This document shows positions 26,371-35,555 of a stretch of DNA of 64,000 nucleotides, piece by piece (within the stretch, counting starts at the first letter, position 1; every line of letters starts with the position of its first letter). Source of the stretch: JAMXLO01 sp963791495. GTDB taxonomy: Bacteria; Pseudomonadota; Alphaproteobacteria; Acetobacterales; Acetobacteraceae. Made by a program: the position numbers and the translations under genes. Below the pieces are notes generated by a model that was not told the DNA's origin, did no database searches, and saw nothing but the letters and a program-made list of their open reading frames with translations. The stretch is from contig CAWBST010000030.1 in the NCBI GenBank assembly GCA_963791495.1, positions 124,001 to 188,000 of the forward strand, in the 5' to 3' direction.

Positions 26371-27093
26371 TCAGCCGTCGGAGCGAGCCTTCTTCCAAAC
26401 CTCGAAGTCGCGCTTTGCCTCTTCGCCCGCGGCTGGGAACAGCCCTGGCAACGCGCGTCCGCGCGCAACTTCTTCCTCGGCAAATTCCTCATAAAGCGTT
26501 GTGCTGAGTGCTTCCTCGGCGACCTCATCGACGATGTCCGGCGGGATGACCACGACGCCATCGCAATCGCCGACGATGATGTCGCCCGGATACACCGCGA
26601 CGCCACCGCACGCGATCGGCAGATTGAGATCGCATGGATGATGCGCGATCGGGCTCGGCGGTGACGAGGCACGTCGATGGTAAGCGGGCAGACCGGTCTT
26701 GAAGATGCCGTCCGTGTCGCGGAGGCCGCCGTCGGTGACGATGCCGGCGCAGCCGCGCGCCTTCAACCGCCCCACATAAAGGTCGCCCGCCGACGCGGCG
26801 CGTGCGTCGCCGCGAGAATCAACGACGAGAACATGGCCCGGCGGACAGGTCTCCATTGCCTGACTCTGGATCTGCCCACGCGGACCGCGCGCGGCGGGGC
26901 CATCCTTGTCCTCGCGCGATGGGATGAAGCGCATGGTGAACGCGATACCGACCATGCGTGGAATGTCGTGGCGGATCGGCCAGACATCCTGCATGAACAT
27001 GCTGCGCATGCCACGCCGGTTCAGCACACCGGTCAGAGTCGACGTTCCGACGCGGAGCAGCGCCTCGCGCGTCTTCGGCGACAACTCGCTCAT
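26371..27093 (-). CDS. RraA-like protein (possible 4-hydroxy-4-methyl-2-oxoglutarate aldolase type)
   Basis: A 240-aa member of the RraA/HMG-aldolase fold. Seen: TLTGVLNRRGMRSMFMQDVW at the start, DLYVGRLKARGCAGIVTDGG with the family's G-x-R-D-type region continuing as LRDTDGIF, and VYPGDIIVGDCDGVVVIP, the metal-site GD-x-x-x-G-D-x-D-G-V pattern. Some family members are aldolases of aromatic catabolism; E. coli RraA instead inhibits RNase E. Its coupling to a flavin monooxygenase gene (4-bp ATGA overlap) points to a catabolic enzyme. Which aldol substrate is used is unknown. Confidence 0.8.
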   Translation of the reverse strand: MSELSPKTREALLRVGTSTLTGVLNRRGMRSMFMQDVWPIRHDIPRMVGIAFTMRFIPSREDKDGPAARGPRGQIQSQAMETCPPGHVLVVDSRGDARAASAGDLYVGRLKARGCAGIVTDGGLRDTDGIFKTGLPAYHRRASSPPSPIAHHPCDLNLPIACGGVAVYPGDIIVGDCDGVVVIPPDIVDEVAEEALSTTLYEEFAEEEVARGRALPGLFPAAGEEAKRDFEVWKKARSDG

Positions 27094-28565
27094 TTGTTTC
27101 CCTCCACATTCACCGGCCGTCGCGGTATCATCGGCGCGTTGCGAATGCTGCTTAGATCTATGTCCGGCATCGCCACGTTCAGTTGGCGCAACACGCCGTT
27201 GGCCAGTTCGTTGTAGCTGTCGAAACTGGTGCGCAACCGCTCACGCCAGCGAGGAATTCCACCGTTGGCGTGCAGCTCGAACGCCGACTCACGGGCGTCC
27301 AGTGCGGAGGAGACGTGGTCCCATGCCATCTGCAACAGCGCCGCGCGTTGTGTCGCGGTGTAGCCGCCGCCGCTGAAGGAAGCCTCCAGGCCGGCAGCCA
27401 TCTTGGGATCGGCAAGGTCGCGGTCGGTCGGCGCGACAACCAGCGAGGAACCGGGGACGATGCGCAATATCTCGCTCATGCGAGGGCGTGCCTTCAGCAT
27501 GGCGATGCTCCCGGCGGCAAGATGGCTGACATTGGGATAACAATATCCCGCCGGTGTGAACTGCGGATCACGCTCCGCCGCCACCTGGCAGCTACGCACC
27601 GTCTGCACGTCGGTCATCAGATCGAGCAGATAGTCGATCGTCGCTGCATCTCTCATCAGCCCCATCGCATGCGTGCAGGCGAGGGCCAGACCCAGCGTGA
27701 CCTCGGCCTTGGACAGCCAACAATAGAGCTGATGCCAGAACAGCCAGCGCGCGATCAGCTCCGGCGACGCGTCGACGAGGAACATGCGGTCCCACGGGAT
27801 ATGCACGTCATCCAGCCACATCTGGCCGTCCAGTTCGTCGTAGCGACTACTGAGCGGCGCGGTGAACGTATTGGTGTCGCGCGCCGAAATCCGCCGGCAG
27901 ATGACCGTTACGCCCGGCGCATTCACCGGCACGATGAAGGTGGCACGCTGCTTGTCGTATTCCGCGCCGCACAGTGCGCCGACATAGACGTCCTCGGCGT
28001 ACGGGGGACTGGTGTGCATACCGATCTTTCCGCGCAGCACCACGCCGGAGTCGGTCTCGCGCACGATGCGCAACGCCACGCGCTCCGCGGGATCCGGACG
28101 CATGCGATAGCCGATGGTCGGGGCGCCTGAAGAGAACGTCAGGAAGCGTCCGGTCTTGGCAATGCGGTGGCGATAGGACTGCGCGCTGGCGATCTGTTCC
28201 GGGTGGAGGCCGAAGTGCTGCACCGCACCCAGGATGCCGAGCGCGATCAGGAGTCCATAGGCTGGCGTGTGCGTGATGTTGCCGGCACTGAGGAAAGTCG
28301 TGGCCGAGAAGCAGCGGCCCATGCCGACGAGATCGTCAGCGCTCTTCGGCAGCACGTAGCCCCAGGGCAGGGCCTCGTCTTTGAGCAAGGTTTCCTGCCA
28401 TGCCGGATCGAAGTGCCGGTCGTACCAAGCGACATATTCATCGACCATGGCACGCGTGGCCGGATGCGTGGTGACGTCTTCGACCGCGCCTTCGCCGATG
28501 ACCCAGACCTTGCGTCCGTCACGCAGCGCCTTGCGATACTCGGCACCGGTTCTCAGTTCGTGCAC
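27090..28565 (-). CDS. 4-hydroxyphenylacetate 3-hydroxylase (HpaB)-like flavin monooxygenase
   Basis: A 491-aa acyl-CoA-dehydrogenase-fold hydroxylase of the HpaB family. Seen: the N-terminal RTGAEYRKALRDGRKVWVIG opening, the THPATRAMVDEY helix, the long central beta domain (VLRGKIGMHTSPPYAEDVYV) and LDDVHIPWDRMFLVDAS, the usual family hinge. HpaB enzymes use FADH2 supplied by a separate reductase to hydroxylate phenols; no HpaC-type reductase gene is in the window. It overlaps rraA-like downstream by 4 bp and abuts the molybdenum dehydrogenase gene upstream (stop at 28566), forming one operon. Confidence 0.88.
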   Translation of the reverse strand: MHELRTGAEYRKALRDGRKVWVIGEGAVEDVTTHPATRAMVDEYVAWYDRHFDPAWQETLLKDEALPWGYVLPKSADDLVGMGRCFSATTFLSAGNITHTPAYGLLIALGILGAVQHFGLHPEQIASAQSYRHRIAKTGRFLTFSSGAPTIGYRMRPDPAERVALRIVRETDSGVVLRGKIGMHTSPPYAEDVYVGALCGAEYDKQRATFIVPVNAPGVTVICRRISARDTNTFTAPLSSRYDELDGQMWLDDVHIPWDRMFLVDASPELIARWLFWHQLYCWLSKAEVTLGLALACTHAMGLMRDAATIDYLLDLMTDVQTVRSCQVAAERDPQFTPAGYCYPNVSHLAAGSIAMLKARPRMSEILRIVPGSSLVVAPTDRDLADPKMAAGLEASFSGGGYTATQRAALLQMAWDHVSSALDARESAFELHANGGIPRWRERLRTSFDSYNELANGVLRQLNVAMPDIDLSSIRNAPMIPRRPVNVEGNK

Positions 28566-30923
28566 CTATGCGGTCTTCGCGTTGCGGATCGCGCGCCAGA
28601 CGCGATCGCTGGTCGCCGGCATGTCGAGCTCGCGCACGCCGAGCGGCTCCAGTGCATGCATGATGGCGTTCATCACCGCGGGAAGCGCGCCGACGCAGCC
28701 GGCCTCGCCGGCGCCCTTCGCGCCAAGCGGGTTGCCCTCGGTCGGCACGGGATTGGAGACGATGCGCATGCTGCACATATCGTCGGCGCGAGGCATGCAG
28801 TAGTCCATGAAACTTGCAGTCAGCAACTGGCCTGATTCCGGTTCGTAAACCACCTGCTCCATCAGGATCTGGCCGACGCCCTGCACGACGCCGCCGTGTA
28901 TCTGGCCCGCCAAGGTGAGCGGATTGATCACCGTCCCGACATCATCGACGACTAGATAGGATTGCAACGCCACCTCGCCGGTGTCGGGATCGATCTCCAC
29001 CTCGCAGACGTGGCAGCCGTTGGGGAACGTGTTGAGCGTCGGAGCGTAAGTGGCGTGCTCGTAGAAGCCGGGCTCAATGCCAGGCGGCAGCCGCGCCGGC
29101 TGGAACGCCGCACGCGCCACGTCCTTCAGCGCTATCGCGCGATCGGTGCCCGCGACGCTGAACCTGCCGTCGGCGAACTCGATGTCGGCCTCGGCCGCCT
29201 CCAGCAGGTGCGCGGCGATTCGTTTGCCCTTGTCGATCACCTTTTGTGCGGCGAGCGTCAGCGCGGAACCGCCGACCACCATCGAGCGCGATCCGTTCGA
29301 ACCCATGCCAAATGCGACGCGGTCGGTGTCACCGTCGATGAACTGCACTTCCTTCGGGTCGATCCCGAGGCGGTCGCACAGGATCTGCTTGAAGACAGTT
29401 TCGTGCCCCTGTCCGTGTGTCTTTGTGCCCATCAGCAGGATCGCACTGCCGCTCGGCTGAAACCGGATTTCCGCGTATTCGGGCGTCGGTCCGGCGGCCT
29501 GCTCGATCGCGTTGGCGAAGCCGAAGCCACGCAGCATGCCACGCGCACGCGATGCCTCGCGCCGCGCCGCGAAGCCCGCGCGGTCGGACGCTTCCAAAGC
29601 CATCTCCATGTTCCGGCTGAACTGCCCGCAATCGTAGAACGGCCCGAGCGCCGTCTTGTAGGGCATCTTCGCATCGGGAATGAGATTGCAGCGGCGCAGT
29701 TCGACCGGATCCATCTTCAGCTCGCGCGCCGCTGCCTCCATCGCGCGCTCGATCAGATAGCTCGCTTCCGGACGGCCGGCGCCGCGATAGGGCGCGGTCG
29801 GACTGGTGTTGGACAGCACCGCGTCGATGGTCACGCAGGCGGCCGGAATGTCGTACATGCCGACGACGGTGCCGATCTGGCCGAACGGCGTGAGCAACTG
29901 GCGGTCCGAGGCGATATAGGCGCCGATGCTGGCCAGCATATGCAGCCGCAGCCCGATGATCTTCGCATTGGCATCGAACGCCAGCTCGATCGTGCCGACG
30001 TTGTCGCGCCCGTGCTCGTCGGCAAGGATGACCTCGGAACGTTCGCAGCGCCATTTGACCGGGCGTTCGATCTTGCGCGCGGCCCATAAGGTCAGGCGGT
30101 GCTCGACATACTGCCAGCCCTTGGCACCAAAGCCGCCGCCCACGTCGTGGCACACCACGCGCACGCTGCTCTCCGGGACCTTGAACACCATGTTGGCGAG
30201 CATGTTCCGCACGCGGTGCGGATAGTTCACATCGGCATACAGCGTGTACCGGTCCTCCGCCGGATCGTAGGTGCCGATCGCGCCGCGTGGCTCCATGTAC
30301 TGTGCGTGGACACGCGTGACGACATAGCGTCGCTTCACGATGTGCGCGGCTTGCGCGAACGCCGCGTCGGTGGCCTGGCGGTTGCCGCGTTCTGTCGTGT
30401 GCGAGATGTTGTCGGGGTTCTCATCCCACACGCGCGGCGCATCCGGCTCCGCTGCCTCAGCGACCGATGTCACCGATGGCAGCGGCTCGTAGTCCACTGC
30501 GACGAGCTCCGCGGCGTCCTTCGCCTGCGCCAGAGTCTCGGCGATCACCATCGCCACCGGATCGCCGACATAGCGCGCGCGATCGACCACGAGCGCGGGG
30601 CGTTGCGGCGCGAACATCGGCGAGCCGTCGCGCTTCTTGCGCGGCATCGCCGCCTTCGGCATGGCGATGCCGTCATTCGCGTAGTCGGTGCCGGTGAACA
30701 CCGCCACCACGCCTGGCGACTGCGATGCCGCCTCTGTGTCGATCGAGCGGATGCGCGCGTGCGCGTGGTGCGAGCGCACGAACACGCACCAGGTCTGCCG
30801 GTGGAACGTCTGATCGTCCTGGTAGCGACCCTTGCCGGTCAGCAGCCGCACGTCCTCGAGGCGCCGGATCGGCTGGCCGATGCCGAATTTCATCGTGGCG
30901 GTGGACTCGGGGATGTCGTTCAT
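28566..30923 (-). CDS. Xanthine dehydrogenase family molybdopterin-binding (large) subunit
   Basis: A 785-aa molybdenum hydroxylase large subunit (aerobic CO dehydrogenase/xanthine dehydrogenase family). Seen: GIGQPIRRLEDVRLLTGKGR at the N-terminus, VCHDVGGGFGAKGWQYVEHR (moco-binding GGGFG), TAPYRGAGRPEASYLIERAM (YRGAGR, the form II-type signature rather than the CoxL AYRCSFR) and KGAGEAGCVGALPAVMNAIM with the catalytic Glu near the C-terminus. The usual FAD (medium) and 2Fe-2S (small) subunits are not adjacent, so partners must be elsewhere or absent. The substrate is likely an N-heteroaromatic or aldehyde. Confidence 0.9.
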   Translation of the reverse strand: MNDIPESTATMKFGIGQPIRRLEDVRLLTGKGRYQDDQTFHRQTWCVFVRSHHAHARIRSIDTEAASQSPGVVAVFTGTDYANDGIAMPKAAMPRKKRDGSPMFAPQRPALVVDRARYVGDPVAMVIAETLAQAKDAAELVAVDYEPLPSVTSVAEAAEPDAPRVWDENPDNISHTTERGNRQATDAAFAQAAHIVKRRYVVTRVHAQYMEPRGAIGTYDPAEDRYTLYADVNYPHRVRNMLANMVFKVPESSVRVVCHDVGGGFGAKGWQYVEHRLTLWAARKIERPVKWRCERSEVILADEHGRDNVGTIELAFDANAKIIGLRLHMLASIGAYIASDRQLLTPFGQIGTVVGMYDIPAACVTIDAVLSNTSPTAPYRGAGRPEASYLIERAMEAAARELKMDPVELRRCNLIPDAKMPYKTALGPFYDCGQFSRNMEMALEASDRAGFAARREASRARGMLRGFGFANAIEQAAGPTPEYAEIRFQPSGSAILLMGTKTHGQGHETVFKQILCDRLGIDPKEVQFIDGDTDRVAFGMGSNGSRSMVVGGSALTLAAQKVIDKGKRIAAHLLEAAEADIEFADGRFSVAGTDRAIALKDVARAAFQPARLPPGIEPGFYEHATYAPTLNTFPNGCHVCEVEIDPDTGEVALQSYLVVDDVGTVINPLTLAGQIHGGVVQGVGQILMEQVVYEPESGQLLTASFMDYCMPRADDMCSMRIVSNPVPTEGNPLGAKGAGEAGCVGALPAVMNAIMHALEPLGVRELDMPATSDRVWRAIRNAKTA

Positions 30924-30959
30924 GGCACCACGACCCTCACCCGGCTCGCTCCGCTCGCC

Positions 30960-30985
30960 GACCTCTCCCGCACGCGGGAGAGGTC
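30960..30985. repeat. Short perfect hairpin (GACCTCTCCCG ... CGGGAGAGGTC)
   Basis: An 11-bp perfect stem with a 4-base loop in the 84-bp gap between the molybdenum dehydrogenase and RidA genes. It is the CTCTCCCGCNCGCGGGAGAG-type palindrome common in GC-rich proteobacteria. It could attenuate transcription inside the operon; that is an inference. Confidence 0.6.
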
Positions 30986-31007
30986 GAGGGGGCTCGATCG
31001 CATCCGG

Positions 31008-31394
31008 TCAGGACAGGACGGCGATGAAGTCGGCCTGAACCAGGGCGCGGCTGTCGGCGGGCAAGGGCTGCGTGTGCCGCGCCGGGCGCGCATCCGGGTC
31101 GGGGAACATCCGCACCCACTCGTCGTTCAGCGCGGCGCGCTGCTTCGCCGGATCCTTCACCCAGAACGTGATCTTGATGATGTCATCGACGGTTCCGCCG
31201 GCTGCCTCGATGTCATGGCGGATGTAGCCGAACACGTTGGCGACCTGCTGCTCCAGCGTCGGCGGCAGCTCGCGCGTGCCCGGATTCGATCCGCCGATCA
31301 CGCTGGACATGACGACGTTGCCGATGCGGCTGGCGTTGGGGATCGGGTTCTCGTGCCGCGCACGCGACCCGTTGACGCTCTGGCGCTTCGCCAT
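31008..31394 (-). CDS. RidA family protein
   Basis: A 128-aa protein of the RidA/YjgF/UK114 fold, starting at ATG 31394 (MAKRQSVNGSRARHENPIPN). Seen: the GYIRHDIEAAGGTVDDIIKI helix, a WVKDPAKQ segment and ARHTQPLPADSRALVQADFI with the conserved strand ending in an acidic residue. Canonical RidA deaminates reactive imines through a buried Arg; this subgroup has A-R-H-T in the equivalent place, so imine deaminase activity is likely but unproven. It is in the same direction as the Rieske, VOC and molybdenum-enzyme genes, suggesting detoxification of an amine-containing intermediate. Confidence 0.85.
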   Translation of the reverse strand: MAKRQSVNGSRARHENPIPNASRIGNVVMSSVIGGSNPGTRELPPTLEQQVANVFGYIRHDIEAAGGTVDDIIKITFWVKDPAKQRAALNDEWVRMFPDPDARPARHTQPLPADSRALVQADFIAVLS

Positions 31395-31402
31395 GGCGGA
31401 CC

Positions 31403-32002
31403 TCACACAGTGGCGGGTTGCTTGAATACCGGAACGTCTTCCGTCTTGTCGCGTAGTGCTTCCGGGCCCTCGGTCGGCAACTGCTCCGCGAAATTCAGCG
31501 CGGCGTCGATGTCGCCTTCCCAGACCTCGCGCGGCAGCTCGTAGAGCAGCTCGACGCCATAGCCGTTCGGGTCGTGGATGTAGAGGCTGTGGGTCATGCC
31601 GTGGTCGACGCGACGATCGAACTTGATGCCACGCTCCTGCAGATAAGCGAGCTGCTTCAGCCATGCCTCACGATCCGGGTAGGCGATCGCGATGTGGCTG
31701 ATCGCGCACGGCATGCCGGTCATGGACCATTCGGCGGGCGGAGGCGGCAGGTTCGGGTTCTCGATCATCGCCAGGTCATGGTGGCTCATGGCGCCGCCGC
31801 CGTGATCGCCGCTGTAGAAGCGCATCTTTGGCGGGTTGGGGCGCTTCGGCGTGGCATGGATCTCGCCGACCTGTTTGAAACCGACGATCTCGGTCCAGAA
31901 CCGGTGCGATTCCTCGATGTTGCGCACGTTGAGGACGAGGTGGTTGAGGCCGACCGGCGCGGCTGGCGCCCGTCGGGTCGAGGTATCGATGTTGTCAGCC
32001 AT
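31403..32002 (-). CDS. VOC-family metalloprotein (glyoxalase/extradiol dioxygenase fold)
   Basis: A 199-aa vicinal-oxygen-chelate protein. Metal-ligand positions visible: His in VGLNHLVLNVRNIEESHRFW, His in PCAISHIAIAYPDREAW, and Glu in IHDPNGYGVELLYELP, the two-His-one-Glu set of extradiol ring-cleavage dioxygenases. The length is consistent with a single VOC domain pair. It sits 8 bp upstream of ridA and 33 bp downstream of the Rieske oxygenase gene. Hydroxylation by Rieske or flavin enzymes followed by ring cleavage here is a reasonable but untested path. Confidence 0.85.
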   Translation of the reverse strand: MADNIDTSTRRAPAAPVGLNHLVLNVRNIEESHRFWTEIVGFKQVGEIHATPKRPNPPKMRFYSGDHGGGAMSHHDLAMIENPNLPPPPAEWSMTGMPCAISHIAIAYPDREAWLKQLAYLQERGIKFDRRVDHGMTHSLYIHDPNGYGVELLYELPREVWEGDIDAALNFAEQLPTEGPEALRDKTEDVPVFKQPATV

Positions 32003-32035
32003 AGGAGTGCTCCTTTGGAACGGGTTGGAATTGTC

Positions 32036-33121
32036 TCAGTTGCCTTGTGCGGCAGCAAGGGCCACCGGCTCCGCTACACGGGCCGGTTGCGGCGGCCTTG
32101 CCTCGGCGTCCACCAACTGCTTCACGATGCCGCGGAACAGATTGGGGCCGGCATCGGACGACAACGACATCATCGGCTGGTCCGGATCGAGGTCGATCAC
32201 CTTCTGCTGCGCCTCGATGATCGCCTTGTCCTCGTGGAAAGCCGTCTCGGTGAAGCGGAACATCTCGTCGGCCAGCGCTACTGTCGCATCGGCGCTGCGC
32301 GCGCCGGTTGCATAGAAGTATCGCGATGTGCGCTCGGTCTCGGCGATCACCGCCTGGTCGTCGCAACGCACGAACAACGGCGGTTCGGTGGGAGGCTGCA
32401 TGTTCATGCGCTTCGCGGTTCCCGGCGGATACCAGGCCGGGCGCTGGATGAAGATGCCGGGCACCAGGAAGTCATAGCTATGCCACAGGTCGTAGGCCTC
32501 GCCTTCGCGTCCGTAGTAGTGGGCATGCGGGCGGTTCTCGAACCAGCGCTGGAACCGCACGCCTCGATCGAGCCGCGTGACCTGCGGGCGCTGCCCCGCC
32601 CATTGCGGCATGTTACGGCCCAAGGTTTTCTCGTGAACGAAGCTCAGATGAGATAGGTCGAGCAGGTTGTCGTTGATAAGCTGGTAGTGCGCGGCGTAGT
32701 CGAGATAACCGGTCTTGATGTGCCAACCAGCGTCGGTCGTGGCGATCGTCTCCGGGATCAGTGTCGCATCCACCAGGCTGGCGTCGCCCATCCACACCCA
32801 GATCCAGCTTCCTCGCTCGACGACTGGATAGCTCTTCACCGCGGCGCGCGGCGGAATGAGGTCTTGTCCGGGTATCTCGATACAGCGTCCGTCCGCGGCG
32901 AACTTCATCCCGTGGTACATGCAACGCAGGTCATCCTGCTCCAGCCGACCCTTCGACAGCGGCGCGAGGCGGTGGCAGCAGCGGTCCTCCAACGCCACGA
33001 CGCAGCCGTCAGCCTTGCGGTACAGCACCAGCGGTTGGTTGATGATCGTGCGCGGCAGCAGCGCGGCGTGACTGACGTCATGCGACCACGCGGCGACATA
33101 CCAAGCGTTGCGAACCCACAT
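32036..33121 (-). CDS. Rieske non-heme iron oxygenase, VanA-like large subunit
   Basis: A 361-aa ring-hydroxylating/demethylating oxygenase. The Rieske 2Fe-2S site is C48-x-H50 and C67-x2-H70 (DRCCHRLAPL and LRCMYHG). The mononuclear iron site is in QLINDNLLDLSHLSFVHEKT (Asn, Asp, His-x4-His) near residue 155. The sequence opening (MWVRNAWYVAAWSHDVSHA) is that of vanillate O-demethylase and related aromatic acid monooxygenases. A ferredoxin reductase (VanB type) is not present in the window. It is first in the minus-strand operon and divergent from the LysR regulator gene. Confidence 0.92.
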   Translation of the reverse strand: MWVRNAWYVAAWSHDVSHAALLPRTIINQPLVLYRKADGCVVALEDRCCHRLAPLSKGRLEQDDLRCMYHGMKFAADGRCIEIPGQDLIPPRAAVKSYPVVERGSWIWVWMGDASLVDATLIPETIATTDAGWHIKTGYLDYAAHYQLINDNLLDLSHLSFVHEKTLGRNMPQWAGQRPQVTRLDRGVRFQRWFENRPHAHYYGREGEAYDLWHSYDFLVPGIFIQRPAWYPPGTAKRMNMQPPTEPPLFVRCDDQAVIAETERTSRYFYATGARSADATVALADEMFRFTETAFHEDKAIIEAQQKVIDLDPDQPMMSLSSDAGPNLFRGIVKQLVDAEARPPQPARVAEPVALAAAQGN

Positions 33122-33263
33122 GGCATCCTCCCAAAGCGCATCACGTCCAGGTCGCTCTGCAACGGCGGATTCTCGACAGCTCGCGAAACCAGACGGTACA
33201 CTACGGAGAAGCGGCGGCCACGAGAACTGGCCGGGGCGCTAATTCGACATATTAGCGGAGCTT
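33122..33263. promoter_or_regulatory. Divergent promoter region between Rieske oxygenase and LysR gene
   Basis: 142 bp separate the two divergent start codons. LysR regulators normally bind such intergenic regions at T-N11-A boxes to control the opposite gene. I did not find one box clearly better than others, so the assignment rests on geometry. Confidence 0.5.
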
Positions 33264-34316
33264 ATGGATCCGGCAATGGGCAGGAAACCACGCGCCGCGG
33301 CGGCGCACAGGCTTCGGACCCGCCGAGGGTCGGCCAGCGGCGGCGATAACGTTCCCGCGACGGCGGTCGAGCGGAGCCTGGCGCCGCGACTCAAGCAGAC
33401 CAGGCTGGATCTGCTGCCGATCCTGCATGAACTGCTGCGCACGTGCAGCGTCACTCAGACCGCCCGCTCACTCGGCATCACCCAGCCGGCGGTCAGCCAG
33501 GCGCTGCAGCGTCTGAGAGAGACGTTCGGCGATGACCTGCTGGTGTCGCTCGGGCGGGACCTGCGATTGACGGATCGCGCCGAGGCGCTGGCGCAGCCTC
33601 TGCGCGATGTGCTGGAGAAGATCGATCGGCTGCTCCGACCGTCAACGCCGTTCGATCCGGGGACGGAAGACCTTCACGTGGTGATCACCACGGCCGACTA
33701 TGTCAGCCTGCTGATGGCGCCGATCCTGGCCGAGATATGCGCCACCGAGGCGCCCAACGTGGTCTTCGAGTTCATCGAAGGCGGGGTGCGCAATGCCGAC
33801 GACCTTGCGCGCGTCGATTTCATGATCGCGCCGCGGGCCTTTGGCCACACGCTCGGCAAACGGATCGGCGCCATGCCGCTGTGGCAGGACGACGTGGTGT
33901 GCATCGCCGCGGCAAGGAACACCGCCATTCCCGCCCGCATCACGCCGGAGGCATTTCGCCGGTTTCGTCAGGCGGCATTCCAGAGGAATCCGCTGGTCTC
34001 CGACAAGGTGCGGATGCTGCTGCAGCCGACCTCCGTTCTGGAGACCAGACGCGTGTGCACTCTGCCGAATTTCCTGGTGCTTGGTGCGGTCGTGGATCAG
34101 GCGGATTGCGTCGCGCTGGTGCCGCGCAAGCTCGCTGAGGAACTCGTGCGTTGGCGCGATCTGAGGATCGTGGAACTCTCCTACGCCAACAAGCATCTGG
34201 CGATCGACGCATACTGGAGCCTCGCGGCCAACGGCAAGCGCGGCCACGCCTGGTGCCAGTCGCTGCTTGCACGGGCTGCGGGCCGTATTGCCACCGGCGC
34301 AAGGGGCGCGGCGTAG
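33264..34316 (+). CDS. LysR-family transcriptional regulator
   Basis: A 350-aa LysR regulator. After an N-terminal extension of about 40 Arg-rich residues, the winged helix-turn-helix reads HELLRTCSVTQTARSLGITQ PAVSQALQRLRE (residues ~56-87). The substrate-binding domain follows with MAPILAEICATEAPNVVFEF and the VSDKVRMLLQPTSVLETRRV region, closest in style to NodD/LeuO-type members. It is divergent from the Rieske oxygenase gene and is the likely regulator of the minus-strand catabolic operon. The inducer would be an aromatic intermediate, by analogy only. Confidence 0.9.
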   Translation: MDPAMGRKPRAAAAHRLRTRRGSASGGDNVPATAVERSLAPRLKQTRLDLLPILHELLRTCSVTQTARSLGITQPAVSQALQRLRETFGDDLLVSLGRDLRLTDRAEALAQPLRDVLEKIDRLLRPSTPFDPGTEDLHVVITTADYVSLLMAPILAEICATEAPNVVFEFIEGGVRNADDLARVDFMIAPRAFGHTLGKRIGAMPLWQDDVVCIAAARNTAIPARITPEAFRRFRQAAFQRNPLVSDKVRMLLQPTSVLETRRVCTLPNFLVLGAVVDQADCVALVPRKLAEELVRWRDLRIVELSYANKHLAIDAYWSLAANGKRGHAWCQSLLARAAGRIATGARGAA

Positions 34317-34336
34317 AGTTCGCTGAGGGAGACGGG

Positions 34337-35555
34337 ATGATGCGATACAGCCGTGACCATATTCTCACCAGCCATGCGGGCAGCCTGCCGCGGCCGACCG
34401 CGCTGATCGAGGCGAACAATGCGCGACAGGGAGGCGGCAACATCGACGAGGCGCAGTACCAGGAGCAACTGAAGTCGGCGGTGGTCGATGTGGTGCGTCG
34501 GCAGAAGGAACTCGGTGTCGATGTTCCGGGCGATGGCGAATACGGCAAGGCGATGGGCCATCGCGTCAACTATGGCGCATGGTGGCACTATTCGTTCCAG
34601 CGCCTCGGTGGCCTCGATCCGACCGGGCCGGGACTGTACGACATGCCGGCACGTCGTTCGCAGCCGGACCAGGTGATGCTGACCAGCTTCGCCGATCGCC
34701 GCGACCGGCAGCGATTTGCCGCCGCCTATGGCGATCCGGAATCCGGCATTACGACGGGTCCGCGTGCGCCGAGGTGGCCAGTGTGCGTCGGCCCGATCAC
34801 CTACATCGGCCACGATGCGATCGCGCGCGACATCGCGAACTTCAAGGCAGCGCTCGACGCGTGCGGCGTCGCAGGAGGGCTTCATGACCGCGATCGCGCC
34901 TGGCAGCGCCTCGCGCATCAGCAATCGCTATTACCAGACCGAAGAAGAGTTCATGGCCGCGTGCGCTGATGCGATGCGCGAGGAGTACAAGGCGATCATC
35001 GATGCAGGGCTGATCCTGCAGCTCGACGATCCCTCGATCGCGGAGAACTGGGACCAGGTCAACCCGGAGCCGACCGTCGAGGCATATCGGAAGTTCACCA
35101 TGCTGCGGGTGGAGGCGCTGAACGCCGCGATCAAAGGGCTGCCGCAGGATCGCATCCGGTTCCATCTATGCTGGGGAAGCTGGCACGGGCCGCACACCAC
35201 CGACATCCAGATGAAGGACATCGTCGATGTGATGTTGGCCATCAACGCCGGTGCCTATTCCTTCGAGGCGGGCAACGTGCGCCATGAACACGAGTGGCGC
35301 GTCTGGGAGGAGGTGAAGCTGCCAGACGACAGGCTGATCCTGCCTGGCGTGGTGAGCCACGCGACCAATGTCGTCGAACATCCGGAGCTGGTCGCTGATC
35401 GCATCGTGCGGTTCGCCAACCTGGTCGGGCGTGAACGCGTGATAGCGGCGACCGATTGCGGACTGGGCGGGCGGGTACACGCGGACATCGCCTGGGCGAA
35501 GCTCGACGCGCTCGCCCAGGGTGCCGCGTTGGCCAGCAAACAGCTTTGGCGGTGA
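34337..35555 (+). pseudogene. Cobalamin-independent methionine-synthase-II-like protein, one frameshift
   Basis: About 405 codons if repaired. It matches the short MetE C-terminal-domain family (used as methyl- or alkyl-thiol transferases): HILTSHAGSLPRPTALIEAN at the start, then in the second frame RIRFHLCWGSWHGPHTTDI (zinc ligands H-x-C) and IAATDCGLGGRVHADIAWAK (third Cys). A single extra G near 34874 (GTCGCAGGAGGGC) shifts the frame at CGVA|EGFMTAIAPG. Otherwise no stops or gaps occur. The reading may be an assembly error. It follows the LysR gene by 20 bp on the same strand. Confidence 0.8.

Noticed and set aside
30099..31544. 481-codon open frame on the plus strand opposite the molybdenum dehydrogenase gene
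   Set aside because: Antisense to a clear 785-aa gene; its product is His/Arg-rich with no family pattern, the usual result of GC-rich codon bias.
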